From Scenedesmus sp. ARA3 (taxonomy: Eukaryota; Chlorophyta; Chlorophyceae; Sphaeropleales; Scenedesmaceae), in assembly GCA_004335835.1 (NCBI GenBank), contig RWJK01001421.1:52669-116668 (forward strand): a stretch of 64,000 bases of DNA, given 5' to 3'. Within the stretch, counting starts at the first letter, position 1; every line of letters starts with the position of its first letter. Below are positions 46,493 through 58,677 of the stretch, piece after piece. The position numbers were made by a program, and so were the translations under genes. The notes under the pieces were generated by a model that worked only from the letters and a program-made list of their open reading frames with translations, had not been told where the DNA came from and made no database searches.

Positions 46493-47930
46493 AGAAAGGA
46501 CTGGGAAGATGGGTGGTGGGTGTGCTATCTGGCAGAGTGACGGCGAAATAGTCACAAATGCTGTTGGTGTTGGTTGCGGTTGTTGCGGCTGCAGCGGAGC
46601 ACAGAAGGGAATGGTGTGTTAACATGGAGTTTTCAGAGTGTTTTAGCATGTAAAGCAGATGGAAATAGTGTGTTTGTGTGTTCTAGGGTGCTAGCAGGTG
46701 TGCGTGAGCTGACTGGCGGGATTGCTGGGTTGATGGGCAGGATCTTTGCATCTGGATGGTGACAACCGGGACAATCGTGACGTGAGGGGCAGCTGTTGCA
46801 CTGGATCGCTGGGACCTTATTGACAACTGCCAGCAGCATCTGTGGTGGTGTTGGAAACAAGGCGCCTGGTGAAAAGAGAAGGGTGCCTGATGCGCGGTTT
46901 GCGGCGACGCGGGCGATGTTGGTACTTTGTGGTGAAATGCAATTGGGTAGCAATGTGAACCTGTTGCTCTTATATGCTGCTCTTATCTATCTGGCCCTGT
47001 TTTGCCGGAGTTGTGTAGGTGTTGCTGTCGCCAGAGCTGTGTGGTTGTTTCTGGGTGCTGCCAGAGCAGCGCAGGACTGTTGTTGACTGCGGTGCTGCGC
47101 TGGGAGGCTAGATCTTGACTGCCGGCTGTCAAGTGCCAGCGAGAGTGTTGCATGTTTGAACTGCACAACTCGTGGTTTAATACCTGTAAGGGCCATTTGC
47201 TCAGTGTATGGTCTGAGCTAAACTGTTGCGGCTGTGGATGCAGCCAGAACCTTGATAGACGAACTGTGTGACAGTGTTGTCATCCCCTGCACCGCAGTGT
47301 ACTGCTGGGCCTGAGTATTGCGCCATATCCCCGACCAACCCCTTGACCTCTGTAACGCAGTAGAAGAAATATGGTGTCATTCTATGTAGAGATTTGAATT
47401 AAGATGCCCCAGCCAGGCCGTGAGAGTAATGCCAGCACTGTGCAGGCGCCCCATCCATGCAGCATCCAGTGCTACGCCGAGTGCTTGACCGTCCCGGGCC
47501 TGCAGGAAGCCTCTAAGGTCGCTTGAAAGCGTAACGTCACGAGACGTACGTGGATCAGACGACAATCTTAGCGAAAACATCCAGCACATGTCATGTCAAG
47601 CAGCATGTTGTAAAGGTTACGCGCTGTTACCAACAACCAGCAATCGGCTTAAGAATTGTACAACAGTTTCCTTTTTAGATTTCTGTTGAAAGTACCCTAA
47701 GTGCTTGCTCGTGCATTGACCAACACCGAATGGCCCGCATGCCGGGCGAGCAGGCTGTCGATAGGATCTAGCTGCGCGACAATGACCATATGATTTGCAG
47801 GTGTTTATTTTGCGTAACTAAAAGCTGAATGGATAACTGTAGCAGATGAGCAGCTGCTGCTCGGGCAGCAATCAGCTGCTGCTGCAGCAGCACTAGTAGC
47901 AGGGCAGAAGACTCCCTGTGGTTAGCAGCT
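46493..47930. other. Intergenic, no gene seen
   Basis: Contains the 3' UTR of the MARVEL-like gene and the upstream region of the next gene. I see no coding frame or clear repeat. Confidence 0.5.
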
Positions 47931-49142
47931 ATGGCACAGCAACGCAGGCCGCAGCGCATGGGTGCGCTGTTGAAGCTCCATCCTGCAGCCCTGGAGCAGC
48001 AGTACTGGTCTGCGCCAAGCACGAGGCGGCTGTTGATGGTGATCGACATGGTTGCCTGCTCCCTGTCGCTGCTGAACGCAGTAGCAGGCGCAGCAAGGGT
48101 TCGTCAACTCATGACAGCAGACGAAACATTCAACAACCAGCCGTTTCGCACGGTGTGCTGCGCTGTGTTCATACCATTCATCGTGCTGTCGGCGCTGCCG
48201 ATTGTTCTGTGCTGCGTGCGGCGTTCAGCATACCACAGGTTCCGCTTGCAGCTGTGCCTAGCAAGTCGGTTGTATCGGCTGGCAGGCAGCCTAGCACTGG
48301 TGCACCCTAGCACACAGCTAGGATTTCATACACATTTCATGGCGGTGTACACACAGCTCATGCAGGGCAACTGCACGCGCGCTCTGCTGCTGAACACGCT
48401 GCAGCCGACCGTGTTTTGGTCCCTGCAGGCAAATGTGCTGCTGCCGTTTCGGCTAGCCGTCTGGATACAGCTGCTGAACTTTGTTGGCAGCGTGTGTTGG
48501 TCGTCTTTCATGCCAGGGTCATGGCACCTACCTACAAACACACCTGTAGTATCCCTGTCAACTGCAGGGCAGTTTGCGTACTGCGGGCCTGGCTCGGCCT
48601 GCTTGGCAGCCAGCAGCAGCAGGCTGCAGGAACTTGCCACGTCGTCATGTGAGCGGCTGCAGGCCGGGTTCAACATCCTGCGAGCAATTGCAGTGCCATC
48701 ATCAGTGGCAGCACAGCCGCAGCAGCTGCGCATGTGCCGTGGTGTTGCGGCGCTGCAGACGCTGCACGTGCTTGCTGCTTTTGCGGTGCTGATGGTGTTT
48801 GTGCCGCTGAGCATTGCATACTTAGAATACAGCATGAAGCGCTCATGGATCAACAGCAGCGGCCTGATTGTCGTGGGGCCATTTGATGAGGGGATACTAG
48901 GCAGCAGAGGCTGGGGTGTGCACTACGGCTTTGTGCGGCTGCTGCTGTGCACGATGCTGCTGCTGTTCTGCCTGCAGTTGCCGTGGATGGTTGCAGATAC
49001 AGCAGTGCAGGCAGCAGCACATTTTGAGTCAACCAGCACACGTATGCTTGCTGCAGCAGGGCTGAAGCTTGTGGTCACTGGTGCAGGCAGATCGCCAGCA
49101 GGCGGCGGCAGCGCACAGCACGCGGCTGCAAGGTTCCGATGA
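47931..49142 (+). CDS. Intronless polytopic membrane protein, family not recognised
   Basis: One open frame of 403 residues with no internal triplet-repeat runs, unlike its neighbours. Hydrophobic segments at about 34-55, 73-97, 112-125, 150-190 (probably two), 272-300 and 338-360 suggest six or seven membrane helices. A charged extension (PQRMGALLKLHPAALEQQYW) precedes the first. The region 195-265 is Ser/Ala/Cys-rich and probably a loop. The C-terminal 45 residues are polar. The absence of introns in a window where other genes average six or more could reflect retroposition or a single-exon family. No catalytic motif is visible. Confidence 0.7.
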   Translation: MAQQRRPQRMGALLKLHPAALEQQYWSAPSTRRLLMVIDMVACSLSLLNAVAGAARVRQLMTADETFNNQPFRTVCCAVFIPFIVLSALPIVLCCVRRSAYHRFRLQLCLASRLYRLAGSLALVHPSTQLGFHTHFMAVYTQLMQGNCTRALLLNTLQPTVFWSLQANVLLPFRLAVWIQLLNFVGSVCWSSFMPGSWHLPTNTPVVSLSTAGQFAYCGPGSACLAASSSRLQELATSSCERLQAGFNILRAIAVPSSVAAQPQQLRMCRGVAALQTLHVLAAFAVLMVFVPLSIAYLEYSMKRSWINSSGLIVVGPFDEGILGSRGWGVHYGFVRLLLCTMLLLFCLQLPWMVADTAVQAAAHFESTSTRMLAAAGLKLVVTGAGRSPAGGGSAQHAAARFR

Positions 49143-50359
49143 GGTGATCATGATCATGTTTCCAATGAGGTGATGCCATTCCAGTATGCATGCAGCTGTT
49201 TAAGCTGTTAATCAGAGTTTGCGTTCGATGAGTACGGTCCTTTGGCTGCGGCGTGCTTGCACCTGTCTGACGCTGCTGCCTTTGCGGTTGGCCTGTTGGG
49301 ATGTTTGATGTGCAGTAGTTTTCATATTCTGCCAATGTTTGGTTCTTTGGCATCTGATGTTGGGTGAGCATAAGCCACCAGGAGCAGTGGTTCAGAGGAT
49401 GATCACGACACTTGCATCTTTGGTGATCTGTCAGGGAGATCATGCTTATGCGTCAATCGACGTGTGCATGCCATATGATCTGTCACAGACTGTGCACACT
49501 TGTTGCACGTTCCACTGTTTGGCTTTGCCTGGCTTGCGTTTCAACATCAGCAAGCCAACGTCAACAGTGGTTGCTGAAGTTGGTTACACTCAGCCCATAG
49601 CTATATGTTGATCTTTGCGTGTGTTTTCCATACTTGCAAGTGCCACTTTCGGGGGTTGCATCGCATAAATGTTGGAGGACAGTTGTGCCCTGCTGTGCCA
49701 ATCTGCACTGGCAGATCAAGCAACAGTCGCTTGCATGTTGCATCTGCACTGCCCTTTGAATGGATGAAACATGCATGTTTCATCCACATATGTGAGTGTT
49801 GCCCCAGCTCCAGCGAGCCATGAACTCTTATTACTGAAGTTCAATGGCAAAGAAATGCCTGCATCGTTTGTTGCTGGGTTGTGCATGGCTGTTATTCCCT
49901 GCTTAAGTTGTCTATCGGACCATGACAACATGCTGATCTGTGACTGCCAGCAAGCGGCTCGTCTGCCAACCGGGTGATGCACTGTGCCCCTTGCTCACTC
50001 ACTATGTTTGAACGCTAGTAGCATATAATGTTGCCTGGGTAGGATTGGTGCAGCATGACGACTCACCTTCGCCCTCGGAGGCGGTGGCTGCTGCTGCAAT
50101 GTGACTCAAACAAGTGTGTATGGACTCCTGCAGTGGTCGCCACTGGACATCTGCAGTGGTCACACATGTAACAGTTATGACATGACCACGTGTGCAACTT
50201 GTTACTAACAAGTCAATGGTTGACCTGTCTGACAGGGTTGCAGGAAGCCCACAATAACGTCAAGGCCTTCAACGCAAGAGCAGAGTCACTTCTGTGATTC
50301 TGTTTGGGTTTCTGTGTATCAGTACTCTCCTAAACTGCAGTCCTGCAAGCTGTGTGAAG
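49143..50359. other. Intergenic, no gene seen
   Basis: Holds a 26-base perfect palindrome (49761-49786) and, near 50130-50165, a direct repeat of CTGCAGTGGTC. No coding frame is convincing. Confidence 0.5.
49761..49786. repeat. Perfect 26-bp palindrome
   Basis: TGGATGAAACATG followed immediately by its reverse complement, with no spacer. It could be a dimeric protein-binding site or a cruciform. Confidence 0.9.
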
Positions 50360-53300
50360 ATGTCTTGGAACTTGCGCGTCCGCGGCCCTGGTGGCCAGGC
50401 CACCCTAGCAGCCTCACCTGACACAGCCATCAGCCAGCTTCAACAGCAGATAGAAGAGAAGCTAGGAGTGCCAGTTCACTTGCAGGAGCTGCTTGGAGGC
50501 TTTCCTCCCAAGCAACTACAGGTGCGTCAGCACGACATGGTCGCTCTCGTCATGCTTGCTGCGCTGCATGCACAAGTTTTTTGCCGCGCATATATTCGCG
50601 AATGATATCTATATGATGACGGTGTGCGCGAGTCTTCGTTTCGCATCAGCTGTGCCGGCACTTACTCTGGTCAACATGCAACTGCTGCTGCCTGTAACCA
50701 ACATTTGTATGTTCAGATCACAGACCCAGCAGCGACCCTTTCCAGTGTGGGAATAGCTAATGGAGATAGTCTCACAGTAAGACAGGCAGCAGCACCAGCA
50801 GAGCCCCCAGCAGCAACGCCAGCAGCATCTGGAGCAGCAGCAGGGCTGGGGCTGGAAGCAGTAGAAGCAGCAGCGGCAGCAGCAGGCGGTGATGGCTACG
50901 CTATGGTAAGGCGGTGAATTATTTGTTGGTGGTTATGTCACAGCATGACCATTATCCTCACCTGGCTAGTTACGCCTGATACAAACGGAGTATGCATGCA
51001 TGCAAGCATGCATGCAGCAGTCGTGCCCATGTCATGCACGCAGCATCTGCCCTGCATCATCACCAGCAGCCAGCAACAGCAGCAGCAAGGGCAGCATCAG
51101 CAGGAAGCGACTACCACAACAATAAACACTTTATAAGGCATACAGGCTTAGCCATCATGGCGTCTGCCAGTAGCATTGTGCCTAAACTTCGTCTGCGGCT
51201 GCAACCTGCTGTTCCTGCATGCTGGCCTTTGACTGCGCTTCACTCTACGTCGTAGGATGACGAGGATGAAGATGCACAGCTAGCAGCAGCCATTGCAGCA
51301 TCACTGCAAGACAGCCAGCCAGCCGCAGCCGCGACAGCAGCCCCACCAGCAGCAGCGGCAACGGCAGCAGCAGCAGCGCGGCTAGCAGCTGCACCGCGCC
51401 CTCCGCAGCCAAGCAGCAGCAAGCCGGCGCCGGCTGCCGGGCAGACGCCATCAGGTGAGCGCACTGGGGGTGGTGTGCAGAGTGCAGGCTGTGTTGCTGC
51501 TGCTGCTGCTGCTGCTGCTTGGGCATCTTCATCGCGAGCTTGGCAATTGGTGGTTTCCCACCACTATGCGTGTTCTCACCACCGGCATCATCATGTATGA
51601 TCAGAAACAGCAGCGGCAGTGGTTTCCTGCAAGCTACGCTCATTGTGGCACCGTTCCCGCCACACAGCTGTCCAACATACTTCTGCATCTTTCTGCTGGC
51701 ATCACCACCCGGCTGTCATGTGCCCCGCCGCCCTTTCCTGCAGGCACCGCCCCTGCGCCCACATCTGTGCGGCTGGCTGATGGCAGCTGCATGGTGCGGC
51801 GCTGTTCAACATACATCTGTCTGGTTCTGCTGGCACCACCTCTGCTGCCATGCCTTTCCTGCAGGCGCCGCCCCTGCGCCCACATCTGTGCGGCTGGCTG
51901 ATGGCAGCTGCGTGGTGCGGCGCATCATCCCCAGCGACAACAGCTGCCTGTTCACTGCCGTGGGGTACGTGATGGAGCACGACCGCGGCAGGGCGGCAGC
52001 ACTGCGCCAGGTCATCGCTGAGGTGGTGGCGGCTGACCCAGGTGCGACTAGATTTTGTGGGGTATTGGGTTTGTTTTTGTTTTTTACAGCGCGCGCAAGT
52101 GCCTGCGTGTCCATCATAGTCTGACAGAACCAGTTGTGTTGGCGCGGCCCAGGCGCGTGCTTGTTTGTGTGCTGTTTTGTTTGTTTGTTCATTGCCTTGG
52201 GAGTGCTTTGGTGCAGTTCGTCCAAGCACGGAGGTGGCAGCTTGCTTTGGTGGCGTTGGTTTGCTTGTACAGGCTGCCGTGCTTCGAAGCTTGCAGACCG
52301 GACAGGCAGCGGCAGATGAGCTAGTGTGTAGGTGCTGGACAATCTCAACATTTGGTTGAAACACAAAACAAAGCACCTCAACCGCTGCTGCTGCAGTGAC
52401 CTACAATGACGGCTTCCTGGGCAAGACCAATGAGGAGTACTGCGAGTGGATCACCAACAAGAAGAACTGGTGAGCCTAGGGGCGAGGCTGTGCTGGGCAT
52501 CCTGCGAGTGGTGGGGTCCGTATGTTTGGATGGGGACGCTCCAGTTGTTTGGGTGGGGATGCACTCTTTCTTAGTGAATGCTTGCTGTCTCCTGTCTCCA
52601 ACAAAGCTGGCCAGTTTCTGCACACCCTGCGCTGATAGTCACCATCTGCTGCGCCATTTAGCCGTCGTTGCCGTACTCCGCATGCATCTGTGGCATGCAG
52701 GGGATAGATAGAGGGGTTACACGGTATGTTCATGCGGCATACGCCACCACAGACACCCGGTGGCATAGGAAGCTGCAAGCAGCTCACCAGTTTTGCATGT
52801 CACTCTGTTCATGTGGCATGCAGGGGCGGCGGCATTGAGCTGGCCATCCTGTCGGCGCACTATGGACGGGAGATCGCAGCGTTTGACATCCGCACCAAGC
52901 GGTGCGACAGGTAAGGCCCATCGTCCGCGGATGCTCCCTGAGGCGCAGCTGTGTGCTGTGGGTTCACATGCAGTGCCGGTCCTTTCCCCGCTTGCAGCAT
53001 GCTTGGTTGCCTGCCTGCGTACATGCAGCCGCCTACCTTTGTGTGTGGTGGCGACATGATGCATGCCTGTCTGCCCTGCTCGCCTGCACATACACATCAT
53101 GTCATTAACTTCACTGCTGCTCATGTGCGGCGAGTGGCCCGGCCACCCTAGGCCCACTGTGTGTCCCGGTGGGCCTAGCTTTAACGTCATGCATGCTCCC
53201 TGCCTGCCCATGCGCATGCATTGCTGCTGTCCAGGTATGGCGAGTCGGAGGGCTACCCCAAGCGTGCAGTGCTGTGAACATGGCTTATGTATGCCTGCTT

Positions 53301-54218
53301 TCCCTGCTGATGTGTGTTGCTGCTGTTGCTCAGGTATGGCGAGTCGGAGGGCTACGCCGAGCGCGTGCTGCTCATCTATGACGGCCTACACTACGATGCC
53401 ATGGCTGTGGCTGCCTTTGAGGGCGCGCCAGAGGAGCTGGACATCACGGTGCTGCAGGTGGGCGTGGGAAGAATTGCCCTTTGCAAATTTGTGTTTCACA
53501 GAAGGGCAGCTTGCTTGCTTGCTGGCTGGCTGGCTTACTGGCTGGCTGGCTGGCTGGCATTGGTGTTGCTTCGGTTGCCCAAGCAGTCGAAGCTGTAAGT
53601 GGTGCAGGTGCGGTTGGATGGGGTAGTATTATGTACGTTCTTGCTGGCGGGCTGACTAGCTGCCTTTGAGGGTGCGCCTGAGGAGCTGGACATCACTGTG
53701 CTGCAGGTACGGGGGTGGAATGCATGTGCTGGTGTGTATGCACAGCGAGCTGTGCGCGTGCAGCGTGTATGTGTGCAGCATGGCTGTGGGGGTTAGGGGA
53801 GCTGCACATCATTGTACTGCAGGTGGGCGGGTGGGTGGGGTGGGGTATGCTTGGGTTGGGCTGGCCAGCTGGTTCCAACTGGTCGTTTTGTTTGATGGCC
53901 AGTGTCTGAACCTGCGTCAGTGCTACAGGTGAAGTTTGCCGCCACGCTTGTTGCTGCTGACCTTGCTGCGCGCTGCCCACGATGTGGCCCTCCCGCCGCT
54001 CCTGCGAACATCCATTGCCACAGGCCGGCACGCCGGATGCAGACGCGGCAGCAGCAGGCGCTGAGCAGCTGGTGCGGGCCTGCCATGAGGCGCGGCAGTT
54101 CACGGACGTGGCAAACTTCACACTGCGCTGCGGGGTGTGCCAGATAGGCTTGAAGGGTGAGAAGGAGGCGGTGATGCATGCAAAGGAGACGGGGCACTCC
54201 AACTTTGCAGAGTACTGA
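50360..54218 (+). CDS. OTU1: OTU1/YOD1 deubiquitinase
   Basis: Cysteine protease cleaving ubiquitin chains, by family working with p97/Cdc48 in ER-associated degradation. Exons 50360-50521, 50717-50905, 51256-51454, 51865-52041, 52397-52469, 52824-52910, 53334-53457 and 54024-54218 close in phase to 401 residues. Residues 1-80 are a UBX-like domain ([25 protein letters not shown]). About 118-140 is a probable ubiquitin-interacting motif (acidic run then [15 protein letters not shown]), not usual in short OTU1 proteins. The OTU domain carries Asp208 and nucleophile Cys211 (PSDNSCLF) and His315 (YDGLHYDA). The end has a C2H2 finger (CGVC ... HAKETGH), as in YOD1. Exon 3 uses a TAG acceptor. Copies of exon starts or ends surround exons 4 and 7. 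Confidence 0.92.
51724..51808 (+). repeat. Copy of OTU1 exon 4 start plus acceptor
   Basis: Acceptor at 51743 and the following GCACCGCCCCTGCGCCCACA repeat those at 51864, offset 121 bases. The copy codes the same residues up to VRR and then diverges before the catalytic Asp/Cys. Confidence 0.93.
53229..53273 (+). repeat. Copy of OTU1 exon 7 start plus acceptor
   Basis: CAGGTATGGCGAGTCGGAGG at 53232 matches the real acceptor region at 53331, 99 bases upstream of it. Confidence 0.92.
53659..53830 (+). repeat. Two copies of OTU1 exon 7 end plus donor
   Basis: Segment 53659-53712 repeats 53409-53463 ([16 protein letters not shown] then donor). A shorter, more decayed copy is at about 53797-53830. 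Confidence 0.9.
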
Positions 54219-55507
54219 GCAGCAGCAGAGTAATCGGCAGTGCTAGTGAGCAGTAGTGATCAGCATCACCGCACGTAGTGCCCATAAGGATGCTTTGGCT
54301 GGTTATTTTGTGACATTCTCTGCATGCCAGTGCACTTGCTGTCATCTCTTACGTGCAGTGGGGGGAGTAAGCTCCGTCCATGCAACACCTCATGATTGTG
54401 TTGCATGTTTGAACACGTGATACTGGCCTCAGGCTGCGTGACCAGTGTATTATGTGGTGAAAGCTTTCGTGACACTGCAAAGCAGGCTGCATGACAGTCC
54501 TGCATAGTGCATGTGTGGGGTGTGATCTTTTGCAGTGATCACTGATGAGGTACGGCAGTCTGCTGAACAAGCAGATCTGCGCAGAAGTTGTGACGACACC
54601 CCTCGACCTCGGCTCAACAACCCAGCTTTTGCTGTGGTCATGTGAAAAGGCGCATGTTGTGTCACACGGTGACGGGCATCAGCTCGTTGTGATCATGGGC
54701 TTGCTGCTATTGGCCTGAGAGCGGGTGGTTTTCCAGCACCGTCTTTTTTGTGTGTGTTCTTACGCAACACCGTCTTCGCCATGCTGTGGCACAGATGCCA
54801 TTGTAACAGGTGATACTGACGTGGACATGAGTTGCGCACGATGCCTGCCACCTCGGACGCACTGCAGCATGCTGTTACATCCGCGCCAGCTGAGGTTCAC
54901 ACTGCATGCAGTAGACAAGTTGTGCCTCAGGATGAGTCATCAACACAACATCACCAGCCTGGCGTGGCACGCCTCGATCAACAGCTAGATTGACGACGAC
55001 ACAGGGGCATGAAACACTCCAAGCTGGCCCCCGCTTGAAGCGGCTTCAAACGCCTCAGTAGGTGATAACGTAAGCTGTGCAGCTGTGCATGCACCCTGTG
55101 CAACGACTACTGGCAGTTGCCATGCCATGGCATCTCGCCAAGATCACAGAGATATGCATTCCGAGAGACGCACGCAGCTCGTGTCAGGCTGGCAATGCAG
55201 GTGCTCAGCATGATGCAGCAATGTTAAAGACCTGTCACAGCTGCAGCGTACCAGCTGGTACGGAGCACAAAACCTGGAGGCTCAACGCAACTTGCAGCTG
55301 ATATAGTATGATCATTTTGTGCAAACACTTTGCTATTGTCAAATAATGTGAAGCTCTGCCGGAGACCCCGGCTATCATATCTTCCCGCATTGCATTTGTG
55401 CCTAAACGGCGTTGATGTTGAACACACAGCAGCATATCATTCTCGGCCCAGACGCGCCAGCGACCGCGACCGCCACCAACAGATGTTACTAACATGTTAC
55501 TAACACG
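54219..55507. other. Intergenic between convergent genes, no gene seen
   Basis: The OTU1 gene and the secreted-protein gene end towards each other here. No coding frame is convincing. Near 55484-55507, just after the minus-strand stop, GTTACTAACA is repeated. Confidence 0.5.
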
Positions 55508-56000
55508 TTAGTAGCCTGTTAGATCCTTGGACCCCCAGTCTGTAGTGGAGGCCTGCACCTGCCCACCCTTGCGCTCCCCAATCGGCCCTGTGGGCTTGCA
55601 GTCATTGCGTGAATGATTGCGCAGCAGCCCTTGCCACATTCGCGGCACCTGTGCACCAGTCAACACCCCACTTGTATACACCAGCTGTTTCGCCGCATCC
55701 TCAGGTGCAGCTGCCATGCTGTACGCAGTAGGCACCGCGATGCTCTGCCCCACTGCATTGGACTTCAGGTAGCAGCGGCCAGGCTCCGTGCTACCGCCTG
55801 GGGCATAGGGTATTGCAAATGTCCAGCGCTCGCATTGTGGTTGTGTCTGAGCCTCACACAGCAAGCAGCAGGCATCTGCGTTGGCGGCTGGCTGGTATGC
55901 CGCTGTGCTGTTGTTTGACGTGCTAGGGTCTTGGGTGGTGCCAGGGGCGGCGATGTCACCTCCTTGGAAGTTGACAAACTCACTCCGGGCAGAGCCCTGC

Positions 56001-56044
<44 letters not shown>

Positions 56045-56647
56045 GTTTGGCAGCGTGCAAATGCAAACTGCATTGCAGCTGGTCACATCCCGCCGACGCG
56101 GCAGCGGCTGCGCCAATGCCACCCTGGCACTATGTCTTTGATGCAAGCCTTCTGCTGAATACAACAGACGCTGCTGCGCTGGCGGCATGTGACCAGCTGC
56201 AATGCAGTACCATGGATACTCTCTGTCATTAACAGCAGCGCGCTGAGAAGCAAGGAGCTTCAGCTCCTCCCTGCATTCGAAGGGCTTTGCAATTGGGCTT
56301 CCAAGCAGCTTGACCACAGCGCCTGGCATGACGCAGTGCACACTACTAGGCTGGCAGCTTGCTCAGGTCCGTGGCTGGGGCAAAGCAGCCGATTGTCATG
56401 GTATCAGCAACACACAGGCCAATCTTTCTGTCATCAGGTTCCTGCTGCTGCAGACTCACCCTGCACTGGTAGGGCTTTGCATCAGGGCCGCCAAACACTG
56501 GCACAATCGCGCTTGGCATGACTGAAGTGCGGATTGTGGTGCCCAGCCCAGTGGCGGCACTGGGCAGGCTGTACATGGTTGGTGCTGGTGAGGTGTCACC
56601 GGGGGCTGCTGGCGCGGACTCCACCCTCCTCAGAAAGCACCTGCGGC

Positions 56648-56679
<32 letters not shown>

Positions 56680-57746
56680 GTGAGATTGTTGGGCAGGCTG
56701 TACTTGGTTGGTGCTGGTGAGGTGTCACCGGGGGCTGCTGGCGCCGACTCCACTCTCCTCAGGAAGCACCTGCGGCAGCAGCAGCAGCAGCAGCGGCAGC
56801 AGTGGAATGTCAGGGATATTGGAGACACGACAACTCAGCACATCAGGGTCTGCAAGGCTGGCAGCGCGCATTGCACGCACACACACATATGCTACTAGTA
56901 GCAGCTGACGCATTTGGATGTGTCATATGCTGCACCAAGACAACACCACTTCCAATTTATTCCGCACCTGCTGCGGGTGCCGAAGCGGATGAAAAGCGAG
57001 TACTGGCAGCCGGGTGTGCTGCTGCACACCCGGGTGCAGTTATCCGGGCTGCGCATTTCCTGCGGCCTCGTGTCCCAGTCTCCATTAAACATTGGAAGCC
57101 CGGATGGCCCAAGCATGGCAGATATGTCTAGTGTCATAGCCCGCTCTTTGAAGACTGGCCTTGGGGAGCCGCAGCGGCGCGGGCCGACCCTGACGTCGTA
57201 GGGTGTATAGTCGGTGGACCAGCTGCGCGCGGTGCCCACAAAAAAGTCTTCTTCACCTGCATAAGGGTTAGGTTTTAGTGTGAGGCATAAGGGAGGTAAC
57301 GATGCACAAAGGGTTTAAATCCAGCTCTTGGCTGCTGCATCTATGTACCTCGTGATGTTGTGCTGGGCAAGCATTTGCTCGCTGCTCTCTTGTTGCAAAT
57401 GCTGCTGCTGCTGCTGCTGAGGAAGGTTGGTGCAGCAGGACCTCGCATCTCCTGAGCATGCCATGTGCTCCAAAGTTTCACCCTGAAACCCAAGACATAC
57501 GACCGCACACTGCCAAGTTGCTGCTGCTCCTGCTGTACTGGAGCAGTATGCTGCCGATGCAGCAGACTGTGCGGACAGCTCATGTGTTGCAGCGTTGCTG
57601 TGCTGCACCCCGCCAGCTGTCACTCACAGGTGCAGGTATACAGCGTAGGCAGTTGAAGTTCAAATGTCATGCAGCACTGCTGGCCGTGCCTGCCGCAGCC
57701 AGGCGGGTTGATCGTGCAGACGCCGCTCATGGAGTCCCGGTACACT

Positions 57747-57796
<50 letters not shown>

Positions 57797-58646
57797 GGCA
57801 GAATGTAAACTCAACCTGGCGGGATCGTCATGAGAGCGCGGGTTACGTACTGCTGAGCTGCCACCAGTTGGTGGCAGCCGGCAGCATACAAGAGCAGCGC
57901 AGTCGTGCCATCTGGCAAGGTGTGCGGTGAAGCCACATCACGTACAACAGTTCAGACTCTCGTGTTTGGCGTTGCATGCTTGCTGCTGTTGCTGCTGTGT
58001 TGGTCAAGAACCTGACGGCCCTTCCTGCGCATCACACGCCACCTCCGCTAGCACATCACAGCATCATTGTCTAGCCTTCTTCAGCCGGCCGCGTACATGC
58101 ACACTGCAAAGTCTCTGTCAAAAGCACTCACACTCTGCGCCTCTCTTGCTGTGCCTTTCGCAGTACGTCTTGCCGCGGGAATCCCGCCACTGCGTGTCTG
58201 TCTCCAAGCCATTGCTGCAGGGGCTTTCGAAGTTGTAAGTGCCTACTGCTGTGTCAGGGTTTGCTGCGTTGCGGTTCTCCAGGCCGCCGCGGAAGTTGCT
58301 GCAGCAGGGCTGGCCGATGCCTCCACACTCGCTGCTGATCCAGCGCTTACACCTGCAAATGTGATCAGTAGTGAGGTGCCAGGTGATCAGTAGTGAGGTT
58401 CAGGGTGTAAGCATACGAATGCGTGTTACAGTTGGTGTCAAGCAAAGGCATATGCAAAGTAGTGAGGTGCCTGTTACATTTGCTGGGCTGGATTATGCCT
58501 CCACACTCGCTGCTGATCCAGCGCTTGCACCTGCCAGATGGTGCAGTAACAGGCGGGGAAACTCTTGTGATTGGATGCAGACGCGCTTGGAATAGGAGTA
58601 CACAAGATTTTGAATGTGTACTCGTGCTGAACGGTGCTGCTGTTGG

Positions 58647-58677
<31 letters not shown>

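Noticed and set aside
53934..54020. Extra OTU1 exon coding [20 protein letters not shown]
   Set aside because: It has a plausible acceptor and a CxxC, but no donor leads in phase to the last exon, while 53457 joins 54024 directly in phase.
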